DNA from: Nyssa sinensis
Taxonomy: Eukaryota > Streptophyta > Magnoliopsida > Cornales > Nyssaceae
Assembly (NCBI GenBank): GCA_008638375.1
Contig: CM018047.1
Span: forward strand, 50,042,679-50,106,678
Reading direction: 5' to 3'
DNA: 64,000 nt
In this document: one piece after another, positions 61,834 to 64,000 of the stretch
Position numbering within the stretch: position 1 is the stretch's first letter
Layout: the number at the start of each line of letters is the position of its first letter
Notes under the pieces: generated by a model
Told to the model about the DNA's origin: nothing
The model's input: the letters and a program-made list of their open reading frames with translations, nothing else
Database searches by the model: none
Translations under genes and position numbers: made by a program

Positions 61834-64000
61834 TTCACAGAACAGGATCTGGCCGGGGTACACTGCCTTCACAGTGATGCCCTCGTCATCACTCTTAAGA
61901 TTGCCAACTTCGAGATCAAAAGAGTTCTGGTTGACACTGGCAATTCTGTTAATATATTGTTCTATGAGCCTTTCAAGCAAATGAAGATTGATCACAATAG
62001 CGTCAAGCCTACCACTACCGTAATGGTAGGTTTTGATGGTAATCTCAGCACCCTATTGGGGAGGATTGACCTGCCAACTAAAGTAGGGGAAGGTGAAGGA
62101 CAGAAAACCACAATCTCAGAATACATGGTGCTGAATACAAAATCTCCTTACAATGTCATAATTGGGAGACCGTGGCTACATCAGATAGGAGCTGTCACCT
62201 CGAACTTTCATCAATGTTTAAAGTACGTCCATAACCAGACTGTTTATTCTGTCAAAGGGTGCCAGCCGACTTCTCAGGAATGTTATGCCATTGCACTCAA
62301 GGAAAAGACTACTAAATAGCAATTACAGTATGCTCGGGACTGTGCGGATCCAATTCTCTGCCACGATCCCGAGGAGAAAGATTGCCTTTTCAGAATTGAG
62401 GAACCCCTAAGCTTAAGAGGACGGGATAACAGGACCAAACCAATTGGGGAACCCATCAAAGTATTAGTCAGTTCAGAATCTGAGGTTCATTATTTGTACA
62501 TTGGTCCAGACCTGACACATGCCGAGCAAGAGGAGATAATAAGATTTCTGAGAGATAACCTCTCTGTGTTTGCGTGGGAGACCAAAAATATGGAGGGTAT
62601 AGATCCAAACCTCATAACCCACAAACTAATGGTAGATTTAGACCACCCACCAGTAAGACAAAAAAGAAGGCCGCTAGCTCTAGAGCAGCATCAGATCATA
62701 AACGAGGAGGTCCAGAGGCTGCTTGAGGTCAAGATGATACGTGAAGTATTTTACCCAGACTAGCTGGCCAATACCGTTCTGGTCAAAAAGAAAAATGGCA
62801 AGTGGAGGGTCTGCGTTGACTACACAGACCTCAATAAAGCTTGCCCCAAAGATAGCTTTCCACTACCAAGGATAGACCAGTTGGTTGACGCTACTCCAGG
62901 GCATGAACTCATGAGTTTCATGGATGCCTATTCTGGGTATAACCAAATCCAGTTGTACCCTCCAGACCAGAAGAAGACAACCTTTATAACTGAACGAGGT
63001 CTCTATTGCTACAGAGTAATGCTGTTCGGTTTGAAGAATGTTGGGGCCACATACCAGCGTTTGGTCAACAAGATGTTCAGCCCACTGGGCAGCAATACCA
63101 TGGAGGTTTACATTGATGACATGCTGGTCAAAAGTCTACAGAAAGGTAGCCACCTCCAGCACTTATCCCAGACTTTCGACATCCTAAAACAACACAAGAT
63201 GAAGCTCAATCCCTCAAAATGTACCTTCGGGGTGACGAAAGGAAAATTTTTGGGATATATTGTCTCTCAGAGGGGTATCGAGGCAGACCCCACTCAGATC
63301 CGAGCTCTGATTGGGCTGGAATCACCAAAAACCAAGAAAGACATTCAGGCACTGAATGACAGAATCGTAGCACTGAGCAGGTTTATCTCCAAGTCCACTG
63401 ATCGTTGTCTACCCTTCTTCAGAGCTTTAAAAGGTAACAGAGCTTTACAATGGACCGAAGAGTGTGAAAAAGCCTTTCAAGAACTAAAGGAATATCTTGT
63501 CTCTCTAGAGCTCTTGTCAAAACTAGTCCAAGGGGAAAAACTACTCCTTTACCTTGCAGTCTCTGAGAATGCAATTAGTTCCGTATTAGTCAGGCAGGAC
63601 AAGGGAGTCCAGAAGCCTATATTCTACGTTAGTAGGGCATTGCTCGACACAGAAAAAAGATACCCAGAGATTGAAAAGTTGGCTTTCACTTTGGTAATTT
63701 CAGCTTGGAAGCTCTGACTTTATTTCCAAGCCCATCCAATTGAAATCCCAACTGCCTATCCCCTAAGGTCAATATTGAGGAAGCCTGAGGTTTCAGGAAG
63801 ATTAGTAAAGTGGTCAGTGGAATTAGGAGAATTTGACATATCATATCTACCATGGAATTCCATCAAGGGACAAGCTTTAGCAGATTTTGTTGCTGAATTC
63901 ACCCCGGCACTTCAGGACAAGGCACAGTTCTTTGAAGCGTCAGGGACATGGCAGCTCTATATTGATGGGTCATCAACCGATCAGGGTTCTGGAGTGGGCC
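61834..64000 (+). pseudogene. pol of Tat-type gypsy element (PR-RT-RH-aRH), nonsense mutations
   Basis: A single frame from 61369 onward is interrupted only by TAG 61831, TAG 62317, TAG 62761 and TGA 63715. The aspartic protease has VLVDTGNSVNILF at about 61927-61965. Reverse transcriptase has the fingers/palm segment KWRVCVDYTDLNKACPKDSF at 62803 onwards and a catalytic core VYIDDML near 63107 that is intact. RNase H begins around 63440 (LQWTEECEKAFQELKEYL). A second, archaeal-type RNase H follows (VDG-like YIDGSS at 63961) and is cut by the window end. The four stops in otherwise conserved context make this an inactive copy, although readthrough of the gag-pro stop cannot be excluded. Confidence 0.88.

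Larger units (their letters stand above)
59170..64000 (+). mobile_element. Ty3/gypsy retrotransposon, Tat lineage, 5' part, decayed
   Basis: The order is LTR, primer region, gag, protease, reverse transcriptase, RNase H, a second RNase H-like domain, then the window edge. The 5' LTR lies about 59170-59877, with a TATA box (CTATAAATTAAACCC) near 59679. The primer-site region reads TTTGACGCCGTCTGTGGGAA at 59878-59897, one transition from the usual TGGCGCCGTCTGTGGGAA of Tat elements. The extra RNase H just after the first (LYIDGSSTDQGSGVG, 63958 onwards) supports Tat. The LTR left boundary is uncertain, and integrase and the 3' LTR are off the right edge. Confidence 0.85.

Noticed and set aside
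1..64000. CRISPR arrays, tRNA or rRNA genes, prokaryotic operons
   Set aside because: None seen. The tandem repeats here lack unique spacers, and the tRNA-like boxes belong to SINEs.

Overview
This window is nuclear DNA of a flowering plant, most likely a eudicot. It holds intron-rich genes with GT-AG splice sites, is AT-rich between genes, and carries solo LTRs, CACTA, hAT, Mutator-like, PIF/Harbinger, pogo and Stowaway elements, SINEs and LINEs. No prokaryotic or organellar gene was seen. There are no rRNA or tRNA genes and no CRISPR arrays.

Three host genes are supported. (1) A BPI/LBP-family gene on the minus strand starts at 3646 and runs off the left edge; exons 1 and 2 are present. 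(2) A DUF1664 gene on the plus strand (23194-46568) is complete: 11 coding exons, 321 residues, spread over 23.4 kb because of a 13.9-kb intron 3 and a 4.0-kb intron 9. (3) A calmodulin-binding IQD gene on the minus strand (50505-48113) is complete: six coding exons, 414 residues. From memory, the closest Arabidopsis relatives of genes 1 and 2 (At1g04970 and At1g04960) are neighbours, so the pair looks like conserved synteny pushed apart by transposons.

Layout. 1-500: LINE 3' remnant. 1740-3646: BPI/LBP exons. 4.3-6.7 kb: MITE fragment and a dispersed repeat. 6846-16735: a giant LTR-type element with target duplication CTGAT, itself split by a 5.4-kb non-autonomous CACTA element (7377-12814, target duplication CCA) that carries an eight-copy 161-bp minisatellite. 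17221-18718: solo LTR A. 19.0-22.0 kb: two copies of another LTR arranged as a near-palindrome. 22.6 kb: MITE. 23194-46568: the DUF1664 gene. Its intron 3 contains solo LTR B (inverted relative to A), a Harbinger-type insertion, three copies of one SINE, two hAT elements, a LINE tail and a tandem duplication beside exon 4. Its intron 9 contains a LINE tail hit by a Tourist-like MITE, and a Mutator-type MITE. 48113-50505: IQD gene. 52.7-54.4 kb: second copy of the dispersed repeat. 55.2-58.9 kb: a dead LINE hit by four unrelated MITEs. 59.2-64.0 kb: the 5' part of a decayed Ty3/gypsy element of the Tat type, continuing past the right edge.

The host genes do not form a pathway together. The main story is layered transposon insertion around and inside conserved genes; many insertions can be delimited to the base by their target-site duplications. 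I did not find a convincing new biological system. The strongest leads are the inverted LTR pairs around the DUF1664 5' exons, a snRNA-type promoter signature inside a hAT element, and a possible captured plastid-protein exon in intron 3.
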